Translations under genes and position numbers: made by a program
Notes under the pieces: model-generated
Databases searched by the model: none
Seen by the model: the letters and a program-made list of their open reading frames with translations, nothing else
Told to the model about the DNA's origin: nothing
NCBI GenBank assembly: GCA_038503035.1
Contig: JAVSML010024260.1
Coordinates: 322,089-386,088 of the forward strand
Direction of reading: 5' to 3'
From: Crocodylus rhombifer
Taxonomy: Eukaryota > Chordata > Crocodylia > Crocodylidae
DNA length: 64,000 nucleotides
Shown: in pieces, positions 11,723-22,680 of the stretch
Numbering within the stretch: position 1 is the first letter of the stretch
Layout: each line of letters opens with the position of its first letter

Positions 11723-13454
11723 TACCTTTTGCTTAAATTAAAACAGTTATGTTTCACTACAACATTACTCTGTGTAGAATTTCCCTTGCATATGTTTTAG
11801 TTCTCTTGCTTCTTTTTTCTTTTATTATAAAGTGTTTATAATTAGGATTTAGTCAAACAACTAGTCTAGAAAGTACATTTAAGTAAAAAGGATTTTAAAA
11901 TATTAGCGATCACACCATACTTGTGTTCTTACAATAGTCACCAATAGCCTAATTAGCAGCTTGTATCAATATGTAAATGAGATGTAGAAAGGTATTCAAA
12001 TTATTGTGCATGGACTCTTCATCTTATTCAATCCAGATAAGGAGAACTTTTTTATGGAGGTTTCCATTGCTGTGACACCATAAATGTGAGAATTTGAGCC
12101 ACTTGTAGTCAAGGTTTTCACTCACCTGTCCTTCTGACATTTGACTTTTTCCTCCATATCAAGGTGGCTGCAAGGGCAAGACATTTCCATTCATAATATG
12201 CTGTCTGCTGTTCAGGAAATACAAGCAAATCATATATTCTCCTCAGAGATAACAAGCTTGACATTTGGGATACTCCTGGAACTGATACAAGGACCAAAAG
12301 ATTTATACACTTTTCCAAATCTCTCTCCCACATAGCAATAATATATACAGCTATCAATATTCTCCATCATTCTCCTTTTATCAAATTAGTAGTTCTTGGG
12401 TGCATCTACACATGAAATTAAGGCTCTGGAGCTGTTTGAACTAGAGTAAACTGCTCCCAGGCTCAGCGTCTACACAGGTGCTGTGGCAGAGCAAACCCAG
12501 GCTGGCATGGAAGACAGTTGTCCTTGACATTTAACAAAGTTTCTTCTAACGCATAATATAACAATATCCCCTATCCTGTAGGATAAAAAAGGCATGTGTT
12601 CATGGAATGAAGGACTATGCCATAATATATATGCAGAAGTGGGCTGAATAAGATTGTGCAGGTAATTTTTATTTCTGTATTCCCTAACTTTTGAGCGATG
12701 GACTTTACAAACAACCATAATAATGAATTTTTAACATGCCTGTATGCAACTTCCTATGTTTAAAAAAACAAACAAAAAACTAGATATTTTGGCACAATAT
12801 AAACACATGGGTCATTTGGGTTTACAACCTTTAAATACACTGCACAGATTCTTGCTACTTGAGATAACAGAGCAGCTGCAGGTGGCTGTTTTCTATCTGG
12901 TTGTCATTCTCTATAGGAACCAGCACTAGAAGAGAATGAAATACTTTGCCAGGGGTGTTCACAGACATGTTCTGATAGCAGAGCACTGGTGAGACTGAGG
13001 AATATTGGATTTCTTTCCAAGATCTGAAAGAATATCTTTCTGGATAAATTCTTCTGTCTGTGCCTGACTCATTTTGGCCCATTCCCTCTCATTTATCCTG
13101 GTCCCAGTCCTGTCTCTGTCTAATTTCTGGTTCCTTGTCCTGGTTCAGTTCTATTTACAGAGATCCTGTCTCCATGTCTCTGGCTTATCATCACAGTCCA
13201 AATCTCTTTGTATAACCATGACTCAAAGGCAACCCCTGCCCAATTTCCAGTCCCTGCCTCCAGGCACATAGACACTAGAGCATTTAAAAGAAAAGATCAC
13301 CAGAATGTTTTTACTGCACATTAGAAATATACCCAGATTTGATCTAAAGATTTTAAATATGTTTTCCAATGGTAAATCCCTCAAAAACCACACACAAAAC
13401 AGACAAATAACGCTACCCCCTCCCACCAAAAAAAAAAAATTCCAGTCTGAATTT
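11723..13454. other. Intergenic DNA with one repeat fragment
   Basis: Mostly AT-rich with no gene seen. At about 12399-12480, gggtgcatctacacatgaaa resembles the terminal repeats of the MITE at 38887, and the piece looks like a truncated relative. Confidence 0.45.
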
Positions 13455-13565
13455 GTGGGTTGCTGCTTGTAGCCATGTTGGTCTAAAGACATAGGCAGAC
13501 GAGGTTCTTTGGGTAGATACGATGTCTTTCGTTAGATGTGATATCTTTTATTAGTCTGAATTTGT
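13455..13565 (+). repeat. Fragment of the 'gtagccatgttggtctaaagacat' repeat family
   Basis: It carries the same head as the element at 58635 (cttgtagccatgttggtcta) and the following ttctttgggtaga...gatatcttttattag. Truncated. Confidence 0.7.
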
Positions 13566-13740
13566 GGAGCTCTATCTTACAGCTACTGCCTTTGCTAGTT
13601 TAAAAACCCTGTACCCCAAGAAATCTTTTGCTATCTCATCATCACCATCATTGGCAATCCCTCACAGTTAAAGATAATTGTCTTCCATGATTGTCTTAGC
13701 TGTGTGCCCACGACCCCAGGAGGAGGGGAGTTCAGGATGA

Positions 13741-15633
13741 GTGGTTGCTCCTCAAGGGAGCGATCCTCAATGTACAAGCAAATTCTATTCCATCTCGGAG
13801 GAAAGGCAGCAAGAGGGCACAGCAGCCCCCCTGGCTCTCCAGGGACCTAGCAGACATCCTGAGACTAAAAAGAAAGGCCTACAAAGGATGGAGGATGGAA
13901 TTCACCTGCAAGGAGGAATATTCTGTACTGGTTCAGTCCTGCAGGGAGCAAATCAGGAAAGCCAAGGCAGCAACTGAACTCCAACTAGCTTCAAGCATCA
14001 AGGACAATAAAAAGTCCTTTTTCAGATATGTGAGGACCTGGAGGATAAGCAAGGGCAACATTGGACCCCAGCTGAACCAGATGGAACAGCTGACAACTAA
14101 CGCCCAGGAAAAAGCCAACCTATTAAATGGGTACTTTTGCGTCAGTCTTTCATCAATCCGATGGGACGCCCATGCCCACCACGGGACAGGGAGGTCCAGG
14201 TGAGGGAGATTCCCTGCCCTCCATTAATGCTGACCTCATGAAGGAACACCTTGAGAGGCTGGATATCATCAAGTCAGCCGGCCCTGACAATCTACACCCC
14301 AAGGGTACTCAAGGAGCTGGCGAGCATCATAGCCCAACCTCTGGCACGGATCTTTGAAAACTCCTGGCGCTCTGGTGTAGTGCCTGAAGACTGGAAGAAG
14401 CCCAATGTGCTGCTGATCTCCAAGAAAGGGAGGAAAGTGGATCCGGCTAAGTACAGGCCCATTAGCCTGACTTCTATCCTGGGGAAGATCTTAGAAAAGT
14501 TTATTAAAGAGGCCATCCTTAATAGACTGGCTCATGCCAACATCCTGAGAGATAGCCAGCACGGGTTTGTTGTGGGTAGGTCTTGCTTGACCAATCTCAT
14601 TTCGTACTATGACCAGGTGACCTATCACCTGGACAAGGGAGAAGAGATTGATGTCATATATCTTGACTTCAGAAAAGCTTTCCTTCTGGTATCCCATGAT
14701 CCCCTCTTGGCAAAACCGGCCAATTGTGGTCTTGGGTCCACCACGATCCGCTGGCTGGGAAATTGGCTCCATGGTTGGACCCAGAGAGTGGTAATTGACA
14801 GAAGTCAATCATCATGGTACCCTGTGACCAGTGGGGTCCCCCAAGGCACTGTCCTTGGACCCATATTGTTCAACATCTTCATTAATGATGTGGACATTGG
14901 AGTCAGAAGCGGATTGGCCAAGTTCGCCAATGACACCAAACTCTGGGGCAAAGCATCCCCACCTGAAGACAGGCGGGCGTTCCAGGCTGACCTGGACAGG
15001 CTCAGCAAATGGGCAGATGAGAACCTGATGGTGTTTAACACCAAAAAATCCAAGGTTCTCCACCTTGGGAGGAAAAACCTGCATCATCCTTATAGGCTCA
15101 GCAGCGCTACACTGGCTAGCACTACGGAAAAAAGAGACTTGGGGGTCATCATTGACCACAAGATGAACATGAGACTTCAATGAGATGCTGCGGCTAGTAA
15201 AGCGACCAAAACGCTGGCTTGCATACATAGATGCTTCTCAAGCAAATCCCGGGATTTCATTCTCCCCTTGTACTTGGCCTTGGTGAGGCCACACCTGGAG
15301 TACTGTGTCCAGTTTTGGGCTCCATAATTCAAAAAGGATGTGGAGAAGCTTGAGAGAGTCCAGAGGAGAGCCATGCGCATGATCAGAGGTCAGGAAAACA
15401 GACCTTACAATGATAGGCTGAGAGCCATGGGGCTCTTTAGCCTGGAAAAGCACAGGCTTAGGGGTGATCTGATGGCCACCTATAAGTTTATCAGGGATGA
15501 CCACCAGTACCTGGGGGAACGTTTGTTCACCAGAGCGCCCCAAGGAATGATGAGGTTGAATGGTTATAAACTACTGCAAGACCGTTTCAGGCTGGGCATA
15601 AGGAAGAATTTCTTTGCTGTCCGAGCTCCCAAG
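13741..15633 (+). mobile_element. CR1 LINE ORF2 region, 5' part of a copy split by an LTR
   Basis: Starts near the end of the endonuclease/linker region (frame 13745-14203), continues through the reverse transcriptase frame 14251-15183 and into a C-terminal frame 15340-15645. At 15633 it is broken by a solo LTR and resumes at 16571. Frameshifts near 14200 and a stop at 15181 separate the frames. The last bases before the LTR, CCAAG, are duplicated after it. Confidence 0.9.
14251..15183 (+). pseudogene. CR1 reverse transcriptase fragment (inactive)
   Basis: An open frame of 310 codons encoding the palm and fingers of a non-LTR reverse transcriptase. Visible in order: [55 protein letters not shown] and KFANDTKLWG. 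The last is the catalytic F-A-D-D block, in which the first aspartate is asparagine, so even this open stretch should be catalytically dead. The upstream endonuclease and the downstream C-terminus are in other frames. This is an old transposon remnant and not a host gene. Confidence 0.9.
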
Positions 15634-15905
15634 TGTCATGGCTGAATTCTACCTGTCAGTTAGAGTGCCGATGCCAGCAAAGTGAAAGATCATAATAACT
15701 TAGTAAGAATGCAGGCCATAAAGACCTCTCAGCACTAGTGGCCTTTATTTCCTTGCTGAGAGAAGCATTGCATTTGGAGTTTGTTAAAAGTTTGTTCTCC
15801 ATATTTGGAGGCTTGTTGTCTGCAATGATAAGAATTGCAGGTGCCAATCACATGATTGAGCTTTTGAACCCGCTGAGGGCAGCAAAGCAGGCCAGATGAA
15901 TAATG

Positions 15906-15958
15906 TATCTAGGTCAAATGAATAGGTATCTAGGTCAGATGAATATGTATCTAGGTCA
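15906..15958 (+). promoter_or_regulatory. Three ROR-type elements at 21-bp spacing in LTR U3
   Basis: TATCTAGGTCA occurs at 15906-15916, 15927-15937 and 15948-15958. Each fits the published ROR response element consensus WAWNTRGGTCA exactly. The starts are 21 bp apart, about two helical turns, because they lie in a 21-bp tandem repeat. Activity is inferred only. Confidence 0.6.
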
Positions 15959-16028
15959 CTGGTGTAGGAATGTAATTGGCAGTCGGTAAATATTCACAAT
16001 TGGCATGAAGTGATTGGTCACTGCTGAC

Positions 16029-16038
16029 TATAAATAAG
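16029..16038 (+). promoter_or_regulatory. LTR TATA box
   Basis: TATAAATAAG within the solo LTR, about 120 bp after the ROR-type repeats. The position fits an LTR core promoter with initiation near 16060. Confidence 0.65.
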
Positions 16039-16411
16039 AACAGATGCCCACCATTATGCACACCAAGGAGACACAGTCAGCAGATTGGCCACCTGCAGAC
16101 ACCTTCTCCCCGCCAACCGATCTTCATTTTGGCGTACTTCATTCCTCACCGGTTCGTCTGTTCTTCTCGTCAAAGAGCTCTCGGAAGTTTGCTGATTGAA
16201 AGTGCATTATAGTTTCTCCCTGTGTATGAGCTGTTGACCAGTTCTGGGACTATTGAGTCGGGCAGCCACACCTAGCCTTCGGGTTAGAAAGCAAGGGCTC
16301 GACTCAGGAACCCCGTGAACCAACAGACCCCTTTAGATCATTCTGTTTATGCACTGTAACTGAACAAGCCAGCTTTCCTGCCTACGCTGCAACCATCGGT
16401 AGCGTAAGTAC

Positions 16412-16417
16412 AATAAA
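16412..16417 (+). terminator. LTR polyadenylation signal
   Basis: AATAAA inside the solo LTR, about 150 bases before its end, consistent with the R/U5 boundary lying just downstream. Confidence 0.6.
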
Positions 16418-16570
16418 CCTTTCTTGTAACCAATACACTTCAAGCCACCTGACTCCTACTCGCCGCTAATCCCCGCCTGTCCAGTCATCGATCCCTTCTG
16501 CGCCAAGCCGGTCGTGCCGACCCAGGCTCGCAGGTCAAGGGTACACCGGTGATCGAGGTGCAACACCAAG

Positions 16571-16704
16571 GTCTGGAACAGCCTGCCATTGGAGGTGGTT
16601 CAAGCACCTACATTGAACACCTTCAAGAGTAAATTGGATGCTTATCTTGCTGGGATCTTATGACTTCAGCTGACTTCCTGCCCTTTGGACAGGGGGCTGG
16701 ACTC
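16571..16704 (+). mobile_element. CR1 LINE, 3' part of the split copy
   Basis: gtctggaacagcctgccatt through ggttcaagcacctacattga and agggggctggactc matches the CR1 at 56470-56600 and continues the copy broken at 15633. The final 3' bases are replaced by GC-rich repeat. Confidence 0.88.
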
Positions 16705-17560
16705 AAAAACAGAGGCCCAGCAGGGCGTTTCTTCTTCTCTTGCCTCCCACAGCCACGGCCAGGAGCTGGGCTAATCACCCAGCCATGCTCCCTCCTTAGC
16801 CAGCAGGCCAGCTGAGGAGGGAGTGGGGGGGAAACGCCCCCAGCACCCAGCTCCAGACCCCCAGCCTGCCAGCAGAGGACGAGGCATGGCTGGGTGATTG
16901 GCTTGGCTCCTGGCTTGGAGTGGGGGAGTAAAGCCCCCACTGCGAGCTTTCCTGAAGCTGGCAGCTGGGGCAATCATCTATCTGGCCATGCCCCCTCCTC
17001 AGCCAGCAGGCTGGCTGAAGGGAAACCAGCAGTGGAGGCTTTACTCCCCTCACCTTAGTTAGGAGCCAGGGGATCATCTGACCATGCCCCCTCCTTGGCT
17101 GGTGGGCCAGCTGAGGAGGGAGTGAGAGGGAGAAATGGTCCCCCTCCACCTGGGCTCTGGACCCCCAGCCTGGTTCAGGTGGGGGAGCCCAAAGCTGGGG
17201 GCTTTACTCCCCCCACCAGAGCAGGAAGCTGGGGCAATCACCTGGTCATGTCCCCTCCCTGGATGGCGGGCAGGCTGAGGAGAGAGTTGGGGGGGAAATG
17301 CCCCTCCCAGCTCTGGACCTCCAGCCAGGCTGTGCCCAGCATGAAGGGAAACCTGCAGTGGAAGCTTTACTCACCTCACCCCAACTGGGAACCAGGCTGA
17401 TTCTTGGCTGGCTGGCTTCCAGCTACCAGGGATGGAAAAGCTCCCCCCACTCCACTTACAGCTAGAGGTGGGGCTGCCTTTCTTTGTTACAGCAGAGAGC
17501 ACAGTCTAGGGCTCAGCATCCTGGGATGCTGGAGGACTGTGAATTAGTTGAATCAGGAGG
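16705..17560. repeat. GC-rich degenerate repeat block
   Basis: Repeated phrases such as catgccccctcctcagccag, ggctttactcccc and cagctgaggagggagtg recur at irregular 95-205 base intervals. Similar phrases appear at 54190-55640. Frames that look open on both strands are composition artefacts. It is probably the interior of the DNA element whose right end is at 17561-17748. Confidence 0.55.
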
Positions 17561-17748
17561 GGATCTGGGACAGAAGTTCCATAAACTGGGTTGACCTAAA
17601 TTAGTTAAACCTGCTACTACATTCAACCAGGTTTATTTTAAATCCATTTCAGCCATTTTGAGAGTAGTTTAAGTGCGCTGAACTTCTGTTCTGTTCAGCC
17701 AGTTCCTGATCACTTAAACTGGTTTATGTCTAACTTCTGTCCGTAGCC
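17561..17748. mobile_element. Right end of a DNA element with GGCTACGGACAGAAGTTA terminus
   Basis: Related to 34650-34840 and, inverted, to 53973-54180: all contain aaactggtttatg, attcaaccaggttta and tcagtgcac/gtgcgctgaacttctg phrases. The terminus taacttctgtccgtagcc is the reverse complement of the left ends at 33966 and 53973 (ggctagggacagac, ggctagggatagaagtt), which points to terminal inverted repeats. Confidence 0.6.
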
Positions 17749-19513
17749 TTTAAGGATTTCCTTATTGCAGAAAATGTCCAAAGTTACACTTCTCATTCCA
17801 ACCTAAATTATTTATTTATTTTGGAACTTTGAATTTTCCCATGGAACAGAAAATCTAATTTGTGAACAGCTCAATTCTGAAATAATTCAGATTATATGTG
17901 ATAGTTTTTGAGGTCTGAAGCCTCTACCTGTTAGGTTGCTTAAAATTTATAAAGCTAAGCAGATATGTAAGTCTTTGCAGGATCAAAACCCTAAGCTAAT
18001 ACAACATATCTAAGAGACTGGTTGGCTTAGTCCCAAGCTCTTGCTTGTTACACAACCCAGTGCACAGGTGTCAGCAGGGAATTAGCAGTTTGCTTACTTG
18101 TAAATAATAAGGCCTCTGCACTTTATCAGTTTATGTGATATAATTAATTGCTGCTACAATCAGGAATTGTATCCCAAAAGAGATCTCACACATTGTGTAT
18201 CTGACATTTGTGCAAATGAATTTGGCTTATGTGCTTTTATAAAAGGTAAACAATCAATATACTGTACTTGTTTAAGGAGGTGTCTTCTGAAGAAATCTTT
18301 TTAAAAATAGTTTTGTTTCTAGATCCAGCTAGATAAACACAAGACTGGGCGACAAAAATGTACGTACATAGTATTGTCAATTTCATTTTCCAGCTTTCAA
18401 GCATTATGGGTAGTACAAATCAAATTACTGGTCAAATTACAGGGCACAGAATTGTCCGCCTGCACTTCTAGAATTAAATTATGTTTGTTATTTTGGATTT
18501 TTTCTTCTCTGTATCCTAATGGATTTCTATCAATCTCTGCAAATCTTTTTTTAAAAATATATTTATTTCAGATTGACATAAAGCCCCACTTATGTTTTGT
18601 ATCATTATTCACTTCGGTTTTATAGATGAATTGTAGGATGCCGCTATTTAAAAACAGGTCTAATTGTATCACAACAACAGGGAGCAACAAAAAATTGAGT
18701 AGTTTTATAAACAGTGAATACAACATAGGAAAAAGTGAAACAGCACGATTTTTATGGGTTTAGCACAGCACAACTTTTTTAACAGAAAGAGGTGATGAAT
18801 ACTTTTTAAGCCAAATCAAATTTACAAAATAGGATGGATACTGGAGAGACTGATATGAAAAAAATCTACCATCATTACATTTCTAATTCTGAAAACAACT
18901 AAGCAGGTGCTTAATTTTAACTATGCAAATAGTTCAATTTATATTAACCAAACTGAATATGTGAGTAAAATTAAGGTGAGTCCTAAAATGTCTGCAGCAT
19001 GATCACCCATATCACTATTGTTTACCATAATGTATGAAACTTCATTGAGTGATGATTTGCATGCGACTCCTACTGTTTATTTGTAAATTTTATTAAAGTG
19101 AAAAAAAATTATTGCAGTAGCAATTTTGTGGTGATAATATAACATCCTTCCATCTCACTTTTCACTGGCTTCTTCAGGTGACTGAGACCATTGTAAATTT
19201 ATTATGAAGAAAACTGAATTGTTTGCGACTAGCAGCTTTTGAAGGAAAAATATAGTTTTCCACCAGCACAAACTTTCACTTTCCAGACCATGAAATGGTT
19301 CATGCTTCTGTGGAATCCACAGAATTCATCAGTGAGAATCAGAGGCATCCCACAACAGTTTGTGCTTAAGCCATCCATTTGAAATATCATAATTAGGATA
19401 ATTAGCAGGTTCACAGTAAAAGGCAGCAAGCAGCATTAGAAAAGGAAGGAAGAAAGAAGAGAATTAAACTGAAAATCTCAGCTTAATGAGAAACAGTCAG
19501 AAAAACTTAGTTG
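17749..19513. other. AT-rich intergenic DNA, nothing recognised
   Basis: No gene or bounded repeat seen. Confidence 0.5.
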
Positions 19514-19618
19514 TACACCTTGCTGGGGTCGTTTGACTCCAGTATTCTTTCCTGCCATGGCAGGGGGTTGGTCTAGATGATCTGCTCAGGTCCCTTCTGA
19601 CCTTAGAAACTATGAAAC
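19514..19618 (+). mobile_element. CR1 3'-end fragment
   Basis: acaccttgctggggtcgttt through gatctgctcaggtcccttct to the gaaactatgaaac tail, matching the 3' ends at 24900-25014 and 27125-27228. Confidence 0.9.
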
Positions 19619-19679
19619 TTGTTCGGTGTCATCTTCACCTTTCTTCACTTATTTAACTGGTTCCTTTTTTATATCTGGA

Positions 19680-20139
19680 AAATACTGGCATGAAAGTTCT
19701 TTCAGTTTTAGCCATGGACATTTACACTGGCGATGCATAGTGGGTGCACGTGGGTGAGATCTCCCGTGGGCCCCCTGGAAGCGCCAGCTGCAACAGTGGA
19801 AGTGCGCGTCTGGTTTCGCCGCTGGCTCCGTGATTGGCCGCGGGCCCCCCTGGCAATCTGGTGCCCCCCAGACTCGGGAGGCTCCTGTCACCTATGAACG
19901 TTTAGGAAGTTTCCTTTTCTGCTAATGGGAGCAACTGTTTTCCAGACACTGTTTGAAGAATCAAGCTGAGGGGTTCCTTTTAACTGGCCCGGTGCTAAGA
20001 ATCTCCCCTTCCAGCCCAAAGGTCGCAGTGATCACCCCTCCTGAAGCAAAAGGGAGCAACCAAATAGGCCGGAGTGGCGTTGGAGTCAGCAGCCCTCTCG
20101 GTTCAGGGGTCTCCACCGCCCTTACAGAGGAATGAGCCG
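19680..20139. other. Repeat-like block upstream of the CpG island
   Basis: 19720-19905 (tagtgggtgcacgtgggtga to ctgtcacctatgaac) is GC-rich and looks like an interspersed repeat. The rest approaches the CpG island in composition. No gene seen. Confidence 0.35.
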
Positions 20140-20445
20140 GGTGTTGTTTGAAGACTTTTGCCGAGGCCTGGCAAACTCCGCGCGGTTCTCATGCAGTCAC
20201 CTCTACGCAGAGGGGTTTGCCTCGGGCAGACGGCAGCTTTCCTTCCTTGCCCTGCCTCCACTAGTCCCCTTTCCTTTGTAGCCGCTCAACACGCTCGTAA
20301 AAAAAACAGCAAAGCTTCGGTGCGGCTCCCCCCAGTCAGAGGCGGCGAGGGGCGCGGGCCCGACGGCGGTTGGAGGAGGAGGAGGGGGCGGGAAGCGCTG
20401 GGGCGGCGCGGCTCTGCCTGGGGCCGCGCTCGCGGCCGCTCTGCT

Positions 20446-20459
20446 GTCGCTATGGAGAC
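20446..20459 (+). promoter_or_regulatory. RFX X-box match
   Basis: GTCGCTATGGAGAC fits the X-box consensus RYYNYY-N(1-3)-RRNRAC with a 2-bp spacer. RFX factors drive ciliary genes through such sites close to the start of transcription. LRRC27 may be a testis/cilia-associated gene, which would suit this; that link is from general knowledge and is not shown by the sequence. Confidence 0.5.
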
Positions 20460-20564
20460 CCCGGCAGGTGCTGCCGGCCCGTTTGTTGCACCCAGGGCCC
20501 GACACAAAGAGCCGAGCGGGCAGCGGCCGGCGCAGCTGCGGCACACCGGCGGGGGCGGCGGCAG
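20460..20564 (+). other. LRRC27: Probable LRRC27 5'-UTR exon 1
   Basis: It ends at a consensus donor (GCAG/GTAAGA, intron from 20565). The 5' limit is not visible and is set here just after the X-box. Splicing to the acceptor at 29614 would join it to the LRRC27 coding exon in its UTR. An ATG at 20452 in strong context (gctATGG) is open through this exon, but after splicing it would run out of frame and stop at about 29759, so the real transcription start may lie downstream of it. The exon may instead use the donor at 20786 or 20823. Confidence 0.45.
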
Positions 20565-20920
20565 GTAAGAGCCGCGCGCGGGAGCCCGGCCACGTGCGGG
20601 CCGAGGAGCCCGGCCGTGGCTGGGCCTCCCTCGTCGGTGCTCCGGCTTGTAAAGCCTCTCGGGCCTGTTGCTCTCACTTGTCCACTGGGGGCAGGGAGGG
20701 AGCAGCTGTGCGCGGGCCCCTCGCTTTCAACTGTCGTTCTGGGCTTGATTGGCGGCTGCCCCCCCCCGGCGCGGGAGGCGGCCCAGGTGAGAGCAGGTGA
20801 CGCTGCAAACAACAGTGCGAATGGTAAGTGATGTAAAGTAATAAATGCCTCAGGAACTTACGTATGAATATTTAAAATTGGTACCAAGCAGCAAAATGAC
20901 TTACAGTAACCTAAACCAGG

Positions 20921-21440
20921 AGTATTAAAGATACAGCCCATAGGCCGCATCTGGACTGTGGAGCCCTAGCATTTGGCCGGTGGTGCTGCCTGTGGGTCTC
21001 CAGCAAGTGAACTGGATGCAGCCAGTGCCAGCCGTAGCCCCGCATGTGGCATGGAGAGCCCAACAGGTATGGACTGCATGTGACAGGGCCAGTTGGGGTG
21101 TGTACTGCATGTGGCATCCACACTGCCCCAGGCCTTGCTCACTGAATCTGGGGCTAGTCCAGATTGGCCCACAGACGAGCTACCCATGCCGGATACAGCA
21201 GACAGGGCCGGTCTGGCATGGGTATCGCATGAAGTACGTGCCCCAGCCCAGCCCTGTGTGACGTGCCCTGTCAGACTGGAGATAGCGCATGCTGCTGCGA
21301 TGTGCAGTGTTCAAGGCGCAGGCTGCATGTACTGCCTGGATGCTGGATCTTAGGCTGGTCTGGATCAGGCCCATAGACTGGCCCTGAGTGCCAGATCCAG
21401 TGCATAGAGCCAGCCTGGTGCAGCTGCTGCATGCTCTGGA
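20921..21440 (-). repeat. Interspersed repeat, inverted relative to 39635-40350
   Basis: ggtgctgcctgtgggtctcc is the reverse complement of the ggagacccacaggcagcac segment near 40260. The block also repeats phrases like ccagtctggcatgggta and gcatgtggcatcc in the manner of the 39.6-kb copy. It may be a non-autonomous hAT element; the ends are uncertain. Confidence 0.55.
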
Positions 21441-22089
21441 CTGTTTGTACTCTCCGTCCATAAAACAAATAGATATCCACCACAATAAAGCAGCACAAAT
21501 TATTACTACCCCTTGTTGGCACCACTTATGTGACATGACAAAGTGTATAGATATCTATTTGCTCTCACTCTGTTTCCACCCTTTGAGACCTACTGAGGAA
21601 AACTGCTACATAAGAAATGGTTGTATGTAAGAATTTGTTATGATGATTCCTGTTTTATAGATGAGGTAACATAATCAGAGAAATCAAATATCCATCCATT
21701 TTGTGGTGTACTTATGTAATTATTGTACATATTCATTTGCCATATTCTATACTCCTTAGATATAATGGGGAGACCAAAGCATTCAAAGATTTTTAACAGC
21801 CATGTAGTAGCTGGAACAAGTCAAAAGAAAGAAGAAAAAATATTGGTAAAGGGAGGCAGAAGTTGGAGGGAATAGAGAGAGGAACCTGGGAAAGAAATAC
21901 CATATATTTAATATGCTTTGCTAGCCATTGTTGAAAAGAGAGTACTATATACACCTTTGAAGACATATTTTTTAGAAGGGGTATGACAGAGAAAATGTCT
22001 GGGGAAAACAAAACTATTCCAAGCACGCAGAGTGGTGTAGAAGACAGTAGGATAATCAGTTAGTTACCTGAAATGTTTATCTGCTAGTG
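21441..22089. other. Intronic DNA, nothing recognised
   Basis: AT-rich sequence without a recognisable element. Confidence 0.45.
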
Positions 22090-22676
22090 CATGAAGCATG
22101 GGGAATAAGCAGAAAGAATTAGGTGTCCTAGTACAATTGAGGAATGTTGATGTTTTGGGGATTAAAGAGATGTGGTGGGATAGTTCCTGGGAGTACTATC
22201 GTAGATGGGTTTAGGAAGGAAAAGTAGGAGACAAAACAAGGAGGTGTTACCCTATATATAAAGAAGATGTACATGTGTTCTGAGGTACAGTATGAAGTGG
22301 GAGGTAGACCTGTTGAATGCCAGTTGGGTAAAAGTCAGAGGAGAGCAGCAGGTGGGATGTCACCATGGGTGTCTGCTATAGGCCACCAAAGCAGAAGGAG
22401 GAAGTGGAACTCTGAACAACTAATAGACGTTTCTTTATCACAGAACCTGATTCTCATGGGTGACTTGAATTACTGCAACATCTGCTGGGAGGGCAACACA
22501 GGAATGCACAGGCAGTCCAGCAAATTCTTGGAGTGTGTTGGGGATAATTTGGTGGTATAGATAGTGGAGAAGCCAACTAAAGGGGAAAGCTCTTGGTGAC
22601 TTGCTGCTCAGAATCAAGGAAGTATTGGATGAGAAGGTGAAGGTGGGAGGTAACTTGGGTAACAGCGGGAGCATCT
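22090..22676 (+). mobile_element. CR1 LINE endonuclease-domain fragment
   Basis: A degraded apurinic endonuclease domain can be followed across frames: IKEMWWD near 22165, GVTLYIKKM near 22245, [10 protein letters not shown] near 22377 and [16 protein letters not shown] near 22450. The G-D-L/F-N-x-x-x-I-x-W block is typical of CR1 ORF2. It has many stops and is truncated where it meets the inverted CR1 at 22681. Confidence 0.75.
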
Positions 22677-22680
22677 ACAT

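Larger units (their letters stand above)
15634..16565 (+). mobile_element. Solo LTR of an endogenous retrovirus-like element, in CR1
   Basis: A 932-bp segment beginning TGTCATGGCTG and ending GGTGCAACA (TG...CA termini), flanked by an exact 5-bp duplication CCAAG (15629-15633 and 16566-16570). The host CR1 reads straight through if it is removed. A TATA box lies at 16029 and a polyadenylation signal AATAAA at 16412, so it is in + orientation with U3 left and U5 right. No internal retroviral sequence remains, as expected after LTR-LTR recombination. Three ROR-type motifs lie in U3. Confidence 0.9.
20140..20830 (+). promoter_or_regulatory. LRRC27: CpG island, probable LRRC27 promoter
   Basis: This is the only dense CpG cluster in the window, with features such as gggggcgggaagcgc (a GC box near 20385) and gcgcggctctgcc. 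It lies about 9 kb upstream of the first LRRC27 coding exon, on the same strand as several good donors: GCAG/GTAAGA after 20564, CCCAG/GTGAGA after 20786 and GAATG/GTAAGT after 20823. No other gene claims it. It could also serve a divergent transcript on the minus strand. Confidence 0.7.

Noticed and set aside
15901..15960. CRISPR-like short repeats
   Set aside because: The three 21-bp units are directly adjacent tandem repeats without spacers, in a vertebrate LTR.
20158..20831. Overlapping 110-153 codon frames in the CpG island
   Set aside because: High GC removes stops in all frames. None has a recognisable domain; the ATG at 20452 is discussed as an upstream ATG only.
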